DNA from: an uncultured Erythrobacter sp.
GTDB lineage: Bacteria; Pseudomonadota; Alphaproteobacteria; Sphingomonadales; Sphingomonadaceae
DNA length: 64,000 nucleotides
Assembly: GCA_947502815.1 (NCBI GenBank)
Contig: CANNBH010000001.1
Coordinates: 1,426,001 to 1,490,000 of the forward strand
Direction: 5' to 3'
Shown: in pieces, positions 1 through 9,774 of the stretch
Numbering within the stretch: the stretch's first letter is position 1
How the letters are laid out: the number at the start of each line of letters is the position of its first letter
The notes under the pieces: generated by a model
Told to the model about the DNA's origin: nothing
What the model saw: only the letters and a program-made list of their open reading frames with translations
Databases searched by the model: none
Position numbers and translations under genes: made by a program

Positions 1-1
1 C

Positions 2-367
2 GCGCTTGACCCGGTTACGATGGAAGTGCGCTCTACCATCGAGACGGGCCGCTTTCCCTTGCGCTTGGCGATCCGGCCTCAGGGCGACGTTGCAGTGACA
101 TCGGACCTTGCAGATGGCGGTCTTAGCGTGATTGATCTCGCCAGCGCCGAAGTGATCCGTTCTATCGCGGTGTCTTCACCAGAAGAAGCTGAAGCGCGCC
201 AACAGGTCACAATCCTGTGGTCGGGCGACGGCTCCAAGATCTACGTCGCAGAAACCGCCAGCAACACGATTGCCGAAGTCGACTATGCGACCGGCACCGT
301 GTTGCGGCGGCTCCAAACCGGTGAGGGCGGGGACGGCCTCGCCATCCTGCCCTCACCGGTTATCTAA
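2..367 (+). CDS. YVTN/YncE-like beta-propeller protein, 5' truncated by window edge
   Basis: Frame open from window start; repeats such as GDVAVTSDLADGGLSVIDLASAEV and SKIYVAETASNTIAEVDYATGTVLRRL are typical of YVTN beta-propellers. Confidence 0.7.
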   Translation, partial: ALDPVTMEVRSTIETGRFPLRLAIRPQGDVAVTSDLADGGLSVIDLASAEVIRSIAVSSPEEAEARQQVTILWSGDGSKIYVAETASNTIAEVDYATGTVLRRLQTGEGGDGLAILPSPVI

Positions 368-1808
368 ACGGCGGTTCGTTAAAGGCGCGCAATTTGCGGC
401 TGTGCAACCGGTCGCCTTCATCGCGCAGGCTGGCCACGGCTTGCAGGCCGATCTGAAGGTGGGCTGCGATAGCCTCTTCGTAGAATTTGTTGGCCTGTCC
501 GGGCAGTTTGATTTCGCCATGAAGCGGCTTATCCGAGACGCAGAGCAATGTGCCGTAAGGGACGCGGAAACGGTATCCTTGCGCAGCGATCGTGGCGCTT
601 TCCATCTCCACCGCAATCGCGCGGCTTTGGGAGAAACGCTTGGCGCTGGAGGAATAATGCAATTCCCAATTGCGATCATCTGTGGTGACAACGGTGCCTG
701 TGCGCATGCGCTGTTTCAGGTTCGCGCCTTGGACGCCGGAAACCTGCTCAGCGGCAACGGCAAGGGCTTGCTGCACCTCTGCAATCGGGGGGATAGGAAT
801 CTCTGGCGGCAGGACATTGTCGAGCACATGGTCATCGCGCAAATAGGCGTGCGCCAACACGAAATCGCCGATCTTTTGGCTGGAGCGGACGCCGCCGCAG
901 TGGCCAATCATCATCCAAGCATGCGGGCGCAGAACCGCCAAGTGATCGCAAATCGTCTTTGCATTGGATGGACCAACGCCGATGTTCACCAAAGTGATGC
1001 CGCGATTGTCCGCGCGCTTTAGGTGATAGGCTGGCATCTGGTGCTTGCGCCACGCGGTGTCGTTGAGCTGTTCTTGAGCATCTTCCGCTGGGTCAGAGAT
1101 GTCCAAACCCCCGGCACCCGTTAAGCCGGTGTAGCCTGTGCCGCGATCATTGGGACCGATCTGTTTCGCACCCCAATTGACGAATTCGTCGACATAGCGG
1201 TGGTAGTTGGTGAACAGGATAAAGTCCTGAAAATCTTCAACCTTTGTGCCGGTGTAATGCGCAAGCCGCGCGAGTGAATAATCGGTGCGCAATCCATCGA
1301 AAAGCGACAGCGGCATATCCGCATCGTCATCAAATTCGATCCCGTCGGCCAGTTCATCGCCAATCAATGCCAGATCGGTTGAGGGGAAATGCTGCGCGAT
1401 CTCAGACGGAGCAATCCCTTGCATGGCCGCGCCCGCTTCGCCGTCGAGGACATAGGGGAACGGGATCTCTTGGCGAGAGCGTTCAACCGTCACATCCACT
1501 TCATATTCGCCCGCAATAATTTCAAGCTGTTCCGCCAGATACCGCGCGAACAAATCGGGCCGTGTGATCGTGGTTGTATAGGTCCCCATCATCTCCAATC
1601 GGCCAAACGCACGGCTGCGGTCTTTTGGTTCGCCCACTCCCGAATAATGCAGGGTCAATTGTGGATAGGCGTAGCTGCCGTCCTCGCGCTTTCGCTTAGG
1701 CGGGATGGCGCCCGATTGACCAAAGGCGATCACGTCGCTGCGTAAGGCGCTGACGGCGTCGCTGTAATGTTGCTGCAATTGTTCGAGGATGGTGGAAATT
1801 GGGGTCAT
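360..1808 (-). CDS. amn: AMP nucleosidase
   Basis: 482 aa; family-like N-terminal region plus C-terminal nucleoside phosphorylase-like domain (GITLVNIGVGPSNAKTICDHLAVLRPHAWMMIGHCGG). Confidence 0.9.
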   Translation of the reverse strand: MTPISTILEQLQQHYSDAVSALRSDVIAFGQSGAIPPKRKREDGSYAYPQLTLHYSGVGEPKDRSRAFGRLEMMGTYTTTITRPDLFARYLAEQLEIIAGEYEVDVTVERSRQEIPFPYVLDGEAGAAMQGIAPSEIAQHFPSTDLALIGDELADGIEFDDDADMPLSLFDGLRTDYSLARLAHYTGTKVEDFQDFILFTNYHRYVDEFVNWGAKQIGPNDRGTGYTGLTGAGGLDISDPAEDAQEQLNDTAWRKHQMPAYHLKRADNRGITLVNIGVGPSNAKTICDHLAVLRPHAWMMIGHCGGVRSSQKIGDFVLAHAYLRDDHVLDNVLPPEIPIPPIAEVQQALAVAAEQVSGVQGANLKQRMRTGTVVTTDDRNWELHYSSSAKRFSQSRAIAVEMESATIAAQGYRFRVPYGTLLCVSDKPLHGEIKLPGQANKFYEEAIAAHLQIGLQAVASLRDEGDRLHSRKLRAFNEPPFR

Positions 1809-1908
1809 TCAGTTCGCCTTGCTTGTTAAATCATTGGGTTCAAAGGGCCGCGTGGGCCAATATTTGCGTTGGTTAGCGCATAAGATGGTGTCTCTCATGT
1901 GCTTTTAC

Positions 1909-1949
1909 AAAAAGGGCGCAGAGATCGAATGATCCCCGCGCCCGTTTTT
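1909..1949 (-). terminator. Rho-independent terminator downstream of rplI
   Basis: aaaaagggcgc...gcgcccgttttt inverted repeat with T tract on the minus strand, just after the rplI stop. Confidence 0.65.
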
Positions 1950-1969
1950 CTGACAGAAGAAAGCGACGT

Positions 1970-2626
1970 TTATGCGTCGTCTTCTGACTTTTCTTCAGCT
2001 GTTTCGGCGGCGTCTGCTTCAGCAGTATCGCCAGCATCATCAAGCATCTCGGCGGGGATTTCACCCGGCTCAAGATCAGGATCGATGCGGTTGGCATCGG
2101 CCTGCTCTTCGATCTCGCGCTGTTCGTCTTCGAACATTTGCGCCAGAACGTCGACACCTTGCGATTGCAATTCAGCTTCGTCGTCCGAGCGGGCGACGTT
2201 GGCTTTGACGGTGACGTGCACTTCTGGGTGCAAAGCAACGGTCACTTCGTGGATGCCGATCAATTTGATCGGAGCGCCCAGAATAACCTGCTTTTTGTCA
2301 ACTTCGTGGCCGAGTGCAGCCAGGCCAGCGACCATGTCGCGAACGCTAACCGAACCGTACAGCTGACCAGCGTTGGAAGCGGCACGGATCAACACGACCT
2401 CAGCGCCTTCAACCTTTTCACCGGCGCTTTGAGCAACAGTGCGCTTTTCAGCGTTCTCTTTTTCAAGACGTTCACGGTTCGCTTCGAACACGGCTTTGTT
2501 GGCGTTGTTGGCGCGCAGGGCTTTCTTCTGTGGGAGAAGGAAGTTGCGAGCGTAGCCGTCTTTCACAGTGACAACGTCACCGATCGAACCGAGCTTTTCG
2601 ACGCGCTCAAGGAGAATGATATCCAT
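1970..2626 (-). CDS. rplI: 50S ribosomal protein L9
   Basis: [37 protein letters not shown]; follows rpsF-rpsR. Confidence 0.97.
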   Translation of the reverse strand: MDIILLERVEKLGSIGDVVTVKDGYARNFLLPQKKALRANNANKAVFEANRERLEKENAEKRTVAQSAGEKVEGAEVVLIRAASNAGQLYGSVSVRDMVAGLAALGHEVDKKQVILGAPIKLIGIHEVTVALHPEVHVTVKANVARSDDEAELQSQGVDVLAQMFEDEQREIEEQADANRIDPDLEPGEIPAEMLDDAGDTAEADAAETAEEKSEDDA

Positions 2627-2640
2627 TGTGTCTTCTCCTC

Positions 2641-2865
2641 TTACTTAACAATATACGGCAAAAGGCCGATGTGACGCGAACGCTTGATCGCTTTGGCGAG
2701 CTCACGCTGTTTCTTCCCAGAAACTGCGGTGATGCGCGACGGTACGATCTTACCACGCTCAGACATGAAACCTTGGAGAAGGCGCACATCTTTGTAGTCG
2801 ATTTTTGGGGCATCCTTACCCGAGAACGGGCAAGATTTGCGGCGGCGGAAAAACGGGCGTGCCAT
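2641..2865 (-). CDS. rpsR: 30S ribosomal protein S18
   Basis: [32 protein letters not shown]... Confidence 0.97.
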   Translation of the reverse strand: MARPFFRRRKSCPFSGKDAPKIDYKDVRLLQGFMSERGKIVPSRITAVSGKKQRELAKAIKRSRHIGLLPYIVK

Positions 2866-3245
2866 CAGTCGCGCTCCTCACGGTCTGTGCGGCGCTTACG
2901 ATCGCGCTCATTTTTGCGCATCATTACGCTTGGGCCATCTTCGTGCTCTTCGACACGGATAGTCATGTAGCGAATGACGTCTTCGTTGATACGGGTTTGG
3001 CGCTCAAGCTCAGCGACGACGGCGCCAGGGCCTTCGATGTTGAGCATGACAAAGTGTGCCTTACGATTGCGTTCGATTTTGTAGGCGAGACCTTTCAGGC
3101 CCCATGTTTCGGTCTTTGTGACCTTGCCTTCGTTCGCTTCGACGATTTCGGTCGCCGCTGCCGCTAGCGCGTCAACTTGAGCTTGGCTCAAATCCTGACG
3201 TGCGAGGAAGATATGCTCATACAGAGCCATCTTGCTTCCTTTCAC
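2865..3245 (-). CDS. rpsF: 30S ribosomal protein S6
   Basis: [22 protein letters not shown]...; the start may be the internal M at MALYEH. Confidence 0.95.
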   Translation of the reverse strand: MKGSKMALYEHIFLARQDLSQAQVDALAAAATEIVEANEGKVTKTETWGLKGLAYKIERNRKAHFVMLNIEGPGAVVAELERQTRINEDVIRYMTIRVEEHEDGPSVMMRKNERDRKRRTDREERD

Positions 3246-3432
3246 ATTTATGCCGATCGTTGGCTGGTCCGTCCGGATGACGGGGCCCCTCCGGCTTTCT
3301 TTGACACCGCCTTATAACAAAGCGGATGCGCGCACATACCGAGTTTGGTGGGGTTTGCAAGCTTTGTGAGCTTGCCAAAATGCAGTCCGGGCGCGATTGA
3401 GGCGCATAGATAAAACGCGAGGGAATGCAAAA

Positions 3433-4374
3433 ATGCCATCTGGTCTGGTCGCACTGTTTGACGATGTTACGGTAATCGCCCGCGCGGCGGCCGCTTCGGT
3501 CGATGATATCGCGGCGGCGGCGGGCAGGGCGGGTTCCAAAACCGCAGGCGTCGTGATCGATGATGCGGCGGTAACGCCAAGCTATGTCACCGGCCTATCC
3601 CCAGCGCGCGAATTGCCGATCATCTGGGCGATTACAAAGGGCAGCTTGTTCAACAAGCTGATCATATTGCTGCCGGGTGCGATATTTCTATCCGAGTTTT
3701 TGCCGTGGCTAATCATATGGATATTGATGCTGGGCGGGGCGTTCCTTTGTTATGAGGGCGCCGAGAAGGTGTTGGAGAAACTGGGCGGGGCCAAACACGG
3801 CAAAACGGTTGAAGATGAGATCACCGACCCTGCGGCATTTGAGAAACAGCGGATTGCCGGCGCGGTTCGGACCGATTTGATCCTGTCGGCGGAGATTATG
3901 GCGATCACATTAAGCGAGCTGGATTTGGCGGTTTGGTGGGAACGTGCAGCGGCGCTTGCGATTGTGGCTGTTGCGGTGACCGTGGTGGTTTACGGCGCGG
4001 TCGCGATCATTGTGAAGATGGACGATGTGGGGCTGGCTCTGACCAAGAAAGACAGCAGTTCTGCGCAAAACTTTGGCCACTTTTTGGTGAATTCGGTGCC
4101 GAAACTACTGATCGCGCTGTCGTTTATCGGGACGGTGGCGATGCTATGGGTTGGCGGCGGCATTATCGTTCACGGCACCCACGAAGTTGGCTTCGACCTG
4201 CTCTATAACATCGCCCACGGCGCGGAATATTGGGTCGCGGGTGTGACAGGCGCGCTGTCGGGCGTTGCCGGATGGTTCACATACGCGGCGATTTCAGGCG
4301 TGCTGGGCCTTGCACTGGGCGCGGTGATTGCGTTCGTCTTGCACAAAGTCATCGGGTTCGAAGGCGCGCATTAA
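3433..4374 (+). CDS. DUF808 family inner membrane protein (YedI-like)
   Basis: MPSGLVALFDDVTVIARAAAASVDDIAAAAGRAGSKTAGVVIDDAAVTP signature; multiple TM segments. Confidence 0.9.
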   Translation: MPSGLVALFDDVTVIARAAAASVDDIAAAAGRAGSKTAGVVIDDAAVTPSYVTGLSPARELPIIWAITKGSLFNKLIILLPGAIFLSEFLPWLIIWILMLGGAFLCYEGAEKVLEKLGGAKHGKTVEDEITDPAAFEKQRIAGAVRTDLILSAEIMAITLSELDLAVWWERAAALAIVAVAVTVVVYGAVAIIVKMDDVGLALTKKDSSSAQNFGHFLVNSVPKLLIALSFIGTVAMLWVGGGIIVHGTHEVGFDLLYNIAHGAEYWVAGVTGALSGVAGWFTYAAISGVLGLALGAVIAFVLHKVIGFEGAH

Positions 4375-5897
4375 GCGGCTTGATCGGAAGTAACGGGGCG
4401 GGCGGACAATTCGACCCGCTGCAATTTGCCGATCGGATCGCGCGGCAATTGGTCGACAAATTCGATGTATCGCGGGCGTTTGTATCCGGCGATCTTGCCT
4501 TTGAACCGGGCGGTGATTTCTTCTCTGCTTAGCTCAGCATCTGGGGCCAGCACAACAAAGGCCTTCACCGCTTCGCCCCACTGCTTATCCGGCACGCCGC
4601 AGCACCCTGCATCGGCAACCTCCGGCATTTCGGCAAAGACGGCGTCAACTTCCGCCGGGTAGACGTTTTCGCCGCCGGTTTTGATCAACTCTTTCTCACG
4701 GCCCAGCAAATAGCCAAGACCTTGGCTGTCCATCTTGCCCAAATCGCCTGTGCGCAGCCATCCATGGCCCAGCGCCGCCTCTGTCGCCTCTGGATTGCGC
4801 CAATATCCCAGCATGACCGATGGGCCGCGCAGACAAATTTCGCCTTCTTCGCCCGGCGGCAGTTCGTTGCCTTCCCGGTCCAGTATCGTCATCTCCAAAT
4901 GCGGCATGGTCCAGCCGATTGAGTTCGGGTGATCCAGCATGTCACCATAGTCGATAAAGGTGGCAAAGCCGCAGACCTCGGTCTGGCCATAGCCGCCCAC
5001 GACGCGGGCATCCCAATCCTTCTCAATAAAATCGTACATCTGCGGCTTACCCATGCCGGCCCCGCCGGTGTAATTGGTAAGCGGCATGATCCCTTCGCGA
5101 ACCGGCTCCATGCCCAGCCATGGAAAGCATATCGTGGGAAAGGCGCTGGTCGTGGTGCAGCCTTCGCGGTGGAGCAGATCGAGCACGGCGGCATTGTCAT
5201 CATCTCGGCCCGCAAAGACGCTGCACCCACCGCACGCCAGCATCGCTGCGATCTGCTGCATTCCCACAACATGGAACAGCGGGTTGATGGAGAGCAGGCG
5301 TTCGTCCTTTGTAAAACCGCGCCTAACAGCAAAGCCCATCGCGGACGAAGCGACAGCTGCGCCGGATTGCAAGCACCCTTTGGGACGCCCCGTCGTGCCG
5401 CTGGTGTACATCATGTAAAGGGGGCGGTCGGGGGTGAGGTCTGGAGCGAGTGGCGCCGCATGCGTGGCCGTGACGATGGTCTCAAACGCGCCGCTGGCCC
5501 CGTGATGTTCATCAACCTCGATCACTTCACCGGCCTCTGCCTCAGACAGCAAATTGGCAAAGCGCGGGTTTGCAAATGTCATCGAAAGTTCGGCATTGTT
5601 CGCGATCCATGCGATCTCCGCCGGGGCAAGCCGCCAGTTGAGCAGCACCGCAATCGCCCCAATGCGCCCGCAGGCCAGCAACACGGTGAGGTAGGGCGCG
5701 CCATCGGTCAGCAGGATCGCAACCCGGTCACCCGGTTTGATGCGCCGTTCCATCAACCAATGGGCCAGCGCGTCGACGCGCGCATCCAACTGCGCATAGG
5801 TCAGCCGCTGCGCGCCATCGACGGCGGCCTCGCGCGTCGCGTGCTGGGTGGCGCATGCTTTCAGCAGCGTATCGAGCGAGAAATCATGAGCGGACAT
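4371..5897 (-). CDS. AMP-binding acyl-CoA ligase/synthetase
   Basis: YTSGTTGRPKG, GYGQTE, LRTGDLG and GREKELIKTGGENVYPAEVD motifs. Confidence 0.93.
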   Translation of the reverse strand: MSAHDFSLDTLLKACATQHATREAAVDGAQRLTYAQLDARVDALAHWLMERRIKPGDRVAILLTDGAPYLTVLLACGRIGAIAVLLNWRLAPAEIAWIANNAELSMTFANPRFANLLSEAEAGEVIEVDEHHGASGAFETIVTATHAAPLAPDLTPDRPLYMMYTSGTTGRPKGCLQSGAAVASSAMGFAVRRGFTKDERLLSINPLFHVVGMQQIAAMLACGGCSVFAGRDDDNAAVLDLLHREGCTTTSAFPTICFPWLGMEPVREGIMPLTNYTGGAGMGKPQMYDFIEKDWDARVVGGYGQTEVCGFATFIDYGDMLDHPNSIGWTMPHLEMTILDREGNELPPGEEGEICLRGPSVMLGYWRNPEATEAALGHGWLRTGDLGKMDSQGLGYLLGREKELIKTGGENVYPAEVDAVFAEMPEVADAGCCGVPDKQWGEAVKAFVVLAPDAELSREEITARFKGKIAGYKRPRYIEFVDQLPRDPIGKLQRVELSARPVTSDQAA

Positions 5898-5933
5898 GGC
5901 GGTAAGACTACCTTGCCCTGGCGGGACGCTCCA

Positions 5934-6218
5934 TCACCTAATTTGCGAAGGGTCGCTTAAATCCGTGCCGCATTTGCCGCAGATCCGGTTGGGCCAAGGA
6001 ACCACAAATATTCCGCGAAAGAACACGTTCTTTCCGCAGGTCTGACAGTTAAACATGAGCATCCGTGCATTGGCGGCCACAAGCCCGACGATCGCGATGC
6101 CAAAAGCGATGCTGGAATGGCCGAAATACTGATCCACAACCACCACAAACAAGAACGCAAGCGCAAGCGCGCCAACCATAAACCACGCATGGCGGCTGGC
6201 GCGTTCAAACAGGCTCAT
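5934..6218 (-). CDS. Small membrane protein with zinc-ribbon-like CxxC pair
   Basis: 94 aa; two hydrophobic segments, then CQTCGKN...CGKCG. Confidence 0.65.
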   Translation of the reverse strand: MSLFERASRHAWFMVGALALAFLFVVVVDQYFGHSSIAFGIAIVGLVAANARMLMFNCQTCGKNVFFRGIFVVPWPNRICGKCGTDLSDPSQIR

Positions 6219-7663
6219 TTGAGCTGCTCAAACACACTTTGCGCAAAACTGGTCAGAGTGTCATCGCGCGCGCCCATGATAACAATCCGGTCGCCCGGCC
6301 GCGCCATGGCGACCATGCGGTCACCGCAGGCGCTTCGTGCAGCGATATGCTCGGCCGATCCGCCGTGCTGTGTGATCAGCGCGGTGATCCGCTCGGTCCC
6401 CTGGCTGCGATCAACGGTTCCGCCATAATAGACCGGGTCGCACATGATCGTGATGTCACCTGAATCCAATTCGCGAGCAAAGGTTTCCGCCAATTCGTCG
6501 CCCATCTGTTTGAGCGGGCCGTATCCATGCGGCTGGAAAAACGCGATGACGCGGCCCGGTGTCGCTTTGAGCGTGCGCAAAGTCGCGGCGCATTTTTCGG
6601 GGTTGTGGCCGAAATCGTCGATTACGGTGATGGCGCTGTCCGTCGTTCCGATCACATCAAACCGGCGGCCAAGCCCTTCAAACGATCCCAGCGCGTGCGC
6701 GGCTTTCTTCACATCGATTCCCGCCGCGCTTACCGCGGCAATGGCGGCCAATGCGTTGGAGAGATTGTGGCTGCCCGGCATGGGCAGGTCGAGCGGGGCA
6801 ACATCGCGGCTGCGGCTATCGACAATCACGGCGCTGATGCCAAAGGCCGATTCTTTTACGGTGTCAGGCTCCACCGAAATATCCGCGGCGGTGTTGCTGA
6901 CCGCGAAACTGACATGGTTGGTCGTGCGTTCAGCGAGGAAACGGGCTTCCTCATTGTCGAAATTGATCACGCCGCAGCCCGCTTCGTTGACATAATTGCC
7001 AAACAAAACGCGCAATTCCTCAATGCTCTTATGATCAAGGCTGACGTTGAGCAGCACCCCGATGGTCGGTTTATACAAAGCGATAGAGCCGTCGCTCTCA
7101 TCGACTTCGCTGACGAAAATGCGCGGGTTGCCGATGCGCGCGCTGGCAAAGGGATTGTCCGGGCTGGCGAAGTTTTTCATCACAGCGCCGTTCATCACGG
7201 TTGGGTCATAGCTGCCCTGTGACAATATCCATGCGATCATGCCGGTGACGGTTGATTTGCCTGACGTACCACCAACTGCAATCGAATAACCCGCCTCGTT
7301 AAACAGAGCGGAGAGCAATTCCGCGCGGCTCATCCGCGCGCAGCCCAATTCGCGCGCCTTTGCAACCTCGGGAACGGTGTCTTCCACCGCAGCGGACGCG
7401 ATCAGGATTTGATCGGGCGAAACAATCCCGCTGCCATCTTGTGGGTGCAGGGCAAAGCCATTGCCAGCCAGCCACTCGAATTTTTCCGGCGTGCGCCCTT
7501 GATCATACGAACGGTCGGAACCAGCGACCGAATGGCCAAATCCATGGGCGATTTGTGCAAGGGGAAGCATACCCGATCCGCCAATTCCGCAAAAGAACAG
7601 CGGGCGTCCTGAAAGCGGCTTGGATTGCCCATTGATTAGCGATGCTGCGTCGATATCTGACAT
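6215..7663 (-). CDS. mpl: Mur ligase family protein, probably UDP-N-acetylmuramate:L-Ala-gamma-D-Glu-meso-DAP ligase (Mpl) type
   Basis: FFCGIGGSGMLPLAQIAHGFGHSVAGSD and GGTSGKSTVTGM (ATP site); start MSDID at 7663; Mpl rather than MurC is inferred from the adjacent LdcA. Confidence 0.7.
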   Translation of the reverse strand: MSDIDAASLINGQSKPLSGRPLFFCGIGGSGMLPLAQIAHGFGHSVAGSDRSYDQGRTPEKFEWLAGNGFALHPQDGSGIVSPDQILIASAAVEDTVPEVAKARELGCARMSRAELLSALFNEAGYSIAVGGTSGKSTVTGMIAWILSQGSYDPTVMNGAVMKNFASPDNPFASARIGNPRIFVSEVDESDGSIALYKPTIGVLLNVSLDHKSIEELRVLFGNYVNEAGCGVINFDNEEARFLAERTTNHVSFAVSNTAADISVEPDTVKESAFGISAVIVDSRSRDVAPLDLPMPGSHNLSNALAAIAAVSAAGIDVKKAAHALGSFEGLGRRFDVIGTTDSAITVIDDFGHNPEKCAATLRTLKATPGRVIAFFQPHGYGPLKQMGDELAETFARELDSGDITIMCDPVYYGGTVDRSQGTERITALITQHGGSAEHIAARSACGDRMVAMARPGDRIVIMGARDDTLTSFAQSVFEQLK

Positions 7664-7718
7664 GCGGCAAGTGGTTATTGGCTTGCAAGGAGGCTGACAA
7701 GCGCCATAGGCTGAAACC

Positions 7719-8549
7719 ATGACAAATATCGCGATTTGTGCCCCAGCAACGCCAATCACCCGCGACCACGCCGCCGCGCTTGAAGCCTTGGTGGCGGCAG
7801 AGTTCCCTGATCATAGGGTGACCTTCCACGAACAATGCTTTGCCAAACAAGGGCATTTTGCCGGCGACGATCTTACTCGGCTGACCGGGCTGCTCGATTG
7901 CGCGAATGATCCCGCCTTCGACGCGGTGTGGTTTGCAAAGGGGGGCTATGGCTCCAACAGGATTGCAGAGGCGGCAACGGCGCAAATGAACGCGGCGGCG
8001 CGGGCAAAAACCTATGTCGGCTTTTCCGATTGCGGCTATTTGCTCGCAGCGCTTTACCGCGCAGGGATTGGGCAATGCGCGCATGGATCCATGCCAGTCA
8101 GCGCGCGTTCGGAAACCGGGCGCGAGGCGGTGCGCCGCGTTTTGCGCTGGTTCGGCGGCGACAATTCCGGACTTGAGCCGAGCCTTGATGGCGTGACCCC
8201 GGCGGCCGCATTCAATCTGATCACACTGGCGATGCTGGCCAAAACGCCGATTATGCCGGACCTGTCAGGCCATGTCCTGATGGTCGAGGAAGTCAGCGAG
8301 CATCTTTACGCCATCGACCGCATGTTCTTTGCGCTGGCGGGCAGTATGCCGCGCCTCGCTGGACTGCGTTTGGGGGCGATCACCGCGGTGCCGGAAAACT
8401 ATGTCGAGTTTGGTCAGGGTGAAGAGGACATCGCCAAATATTGGTGCGACCGGGTGGGGATACCGTATTTGGGCCGGGCTGACATCGGTCACACCGCTTC
8501 CAACAGGGTTGTGCCTTTCGGACTTGCAGGGCCAGCGGGCGCGGCTTAA
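7719..8549 (+). CDS. ldcA: LD-carboxypeptidase (peptidase S66)
   Basis: VWFAKGGYGSNRI, GFSDCGYL and LMVEEVSEHLYAIDRM match the LdcA family. Confidence 0.85.
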   Translation: MTNIAICAPATPITRDHAAALEALVAAEFPDHRVTFHEQCFAKQGHFAGDDLTRLTGLLDCANDPAFDAVWFAKGGYGSNRIAEAATAQMNAAARAKTYVGFSDCGYLLAALYRAGIGQCAHGSMPVSARSETGREAVRRVLRWFGGDNSGLEPSLDGVTPAAAFNLITLAMLAKTPIMPDLSGHVLMVEEVSEHLYAIDRMFFALAGSMPRLAGLRLGAITAVPENYVEFGQGEEDIAKYWCDRVGIPYLGRADIGHTASNRVVPFGLAGPAGAA

Positions 8550-8573
8550 CGGCGTACTAACCAAAGCCACCTA

Positions 8574-8651
8574 GCCGCCCGCTCCCTCCGCCCTTCCACC
8601 CGGATCGTATCCGAAAATATTTCGGGTGGAAGGGCGGAGGGAGCGGGCGGC
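8574..8651. repeat. Perfect 29-bp inverted repeat with 20-nt spacer
   Basis: gccgcccgctccctccgcccttccacccg (8574-8602) is the exact reverse complement of cgggtggaagggcggagggagcgggcggc (8623-8651). Confidence 0.97.
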
Positions 8652-8678
8652 CTGGCACCAACGTGACAAGGAAGTTCA

Positions 8679-9620
8679 ATGCACGCATTCGTATTCCCGG
8701 GGCAGGGCAGTCAAAAAGTCGGCATGGGCACAGACCTAGCCGCCGCCAGCAGCGCAGCGCGCGCGGTGTTTGAAGAGGTTGATGATGCGCTGGGCATGAA
8801 ACTGTCCGCTATCATGGCCGATGGTCCAGAGGATCAGCTTACCCTGACCGAGAATGCTCAGCCCGCGATCATGGCCAATGCCATTGCGACCTTGCGCGTG
8901 TTGGAAAGCGAATTTGGGGTGAAGCTGGCGGACAATGCTTCGTGTGTCGCGGGGCATTCGCTGGGCGAATACACCGCATTGTGCGCGGTTGGTGCGTTTG
9001 ATCTGGCGACAACGGCGCGCCTGCTCAAATTGCGCGGGAACTCGATGCAAGCGGCGGTTCCTGTGGGAATCGGCGCGATGGCGGCATTGCTGGGTGCGGA
9101 CATTGAAAAAGCGACCGCATTGGCGCAGGCCGCGGCAGACGGCGAAGTGTGCGAAGTCGCCAATGACAATGATCCCGGCCAAGTCGTGATCTCAGGCCAC
9201 AAGGGCGCGATTGAACGCGCGGTGGCGCTGGTGAAAGATCACGGCGTCAAACGCGGCATTCTGCTGCCCGTATCCGCTCCGTTCCATTGTTCCTTGATGC
9301 AGCCCGCCGCCGACCGCATGGCAGAAACGCTGGCGGAAAATGCACCGGGTGCGCTGGCTGTTCCGCTGTTCGCCAACGTCACCGCTGCGAAAGTCACCGA
9401 CCCTGCCGAAGAGCGATCTCTGCTGGTCCAGCAAGTCACGGGCCGCGTGCGCTGGCGCGAAAGCGTCGCTGCGATGCATGCAGACGGCGTTGACAGTTTC
9501 GTTGAATTTGGCGGCAAAGTGCTCAGCCCAATGATCAAGAAGATCGCCGGCGAAGCGAAAACCACCAGCCTGATTACGATGGAAGACATTGAAGGATTTG
9601 CCAAAGATGTCGGGGCTTGA
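8679..9620 (+). CDS. fabD: Malonyl-CoA:ACP transacylase
   Basis: FVFPGQGSQKVGMG, GHSLGEYTAL. Confidence 0.96.
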   Translation: MHAFVFPGQGSQKVGMGTDLAAASSAARAVFEEVDDALGMKLSAIMADGPEDQLTLTENAQPAIMANAIATLRVLESEFGVKLADNASCVAGHSLGEYTALCAVGAFDLATTARLLKLRGNSMQAAVPVGIGAMAALLGADIEKATALAQAAADGEVCEVANDNDPGQVVISGHKGAIERAVALVKDHGVKRGILLPVSAPFHCSLMQPAADRMAETLAENAPGALAVPLFANVTAAKVTDPAEERSLLVQQVTGRVRWRESVAAMHADGVDSFVEFGGKVLSPMIKKIAGEAKTTSLITMEDIEGFAKDVGA

Positions 9621-9774
9621 ACAGTCTGAGGTCAGATCGCGCTAGTCTTAGAGTCCGCTTTCAGGGCTCTTTGAGAACGATTGGAATGTCCACTTTTGGG
9701 AGTGAAAGTAGTCTTTTTCGGCCGGGGCACTCACGGACTTGCTTCTCGGCTTTTGAGCGATCATTAGCCAGATT

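Noticed and set aside
270-1022. 250-aa plus-strand ORF
   Set aside because: Antisense to amn
4929-5960. 343-aa plus-strand ORF
   Set aside because: Antisense to the acyl-CoA ligase, which has clear motifs
9640-9774. Possible LexA/stress promoter upstream of the FeS photolyase
   Set aside because: No GTTC-N7-GTTC box or clear EcfG-type (GGAAC-N16/17-CGTT) promoter was found
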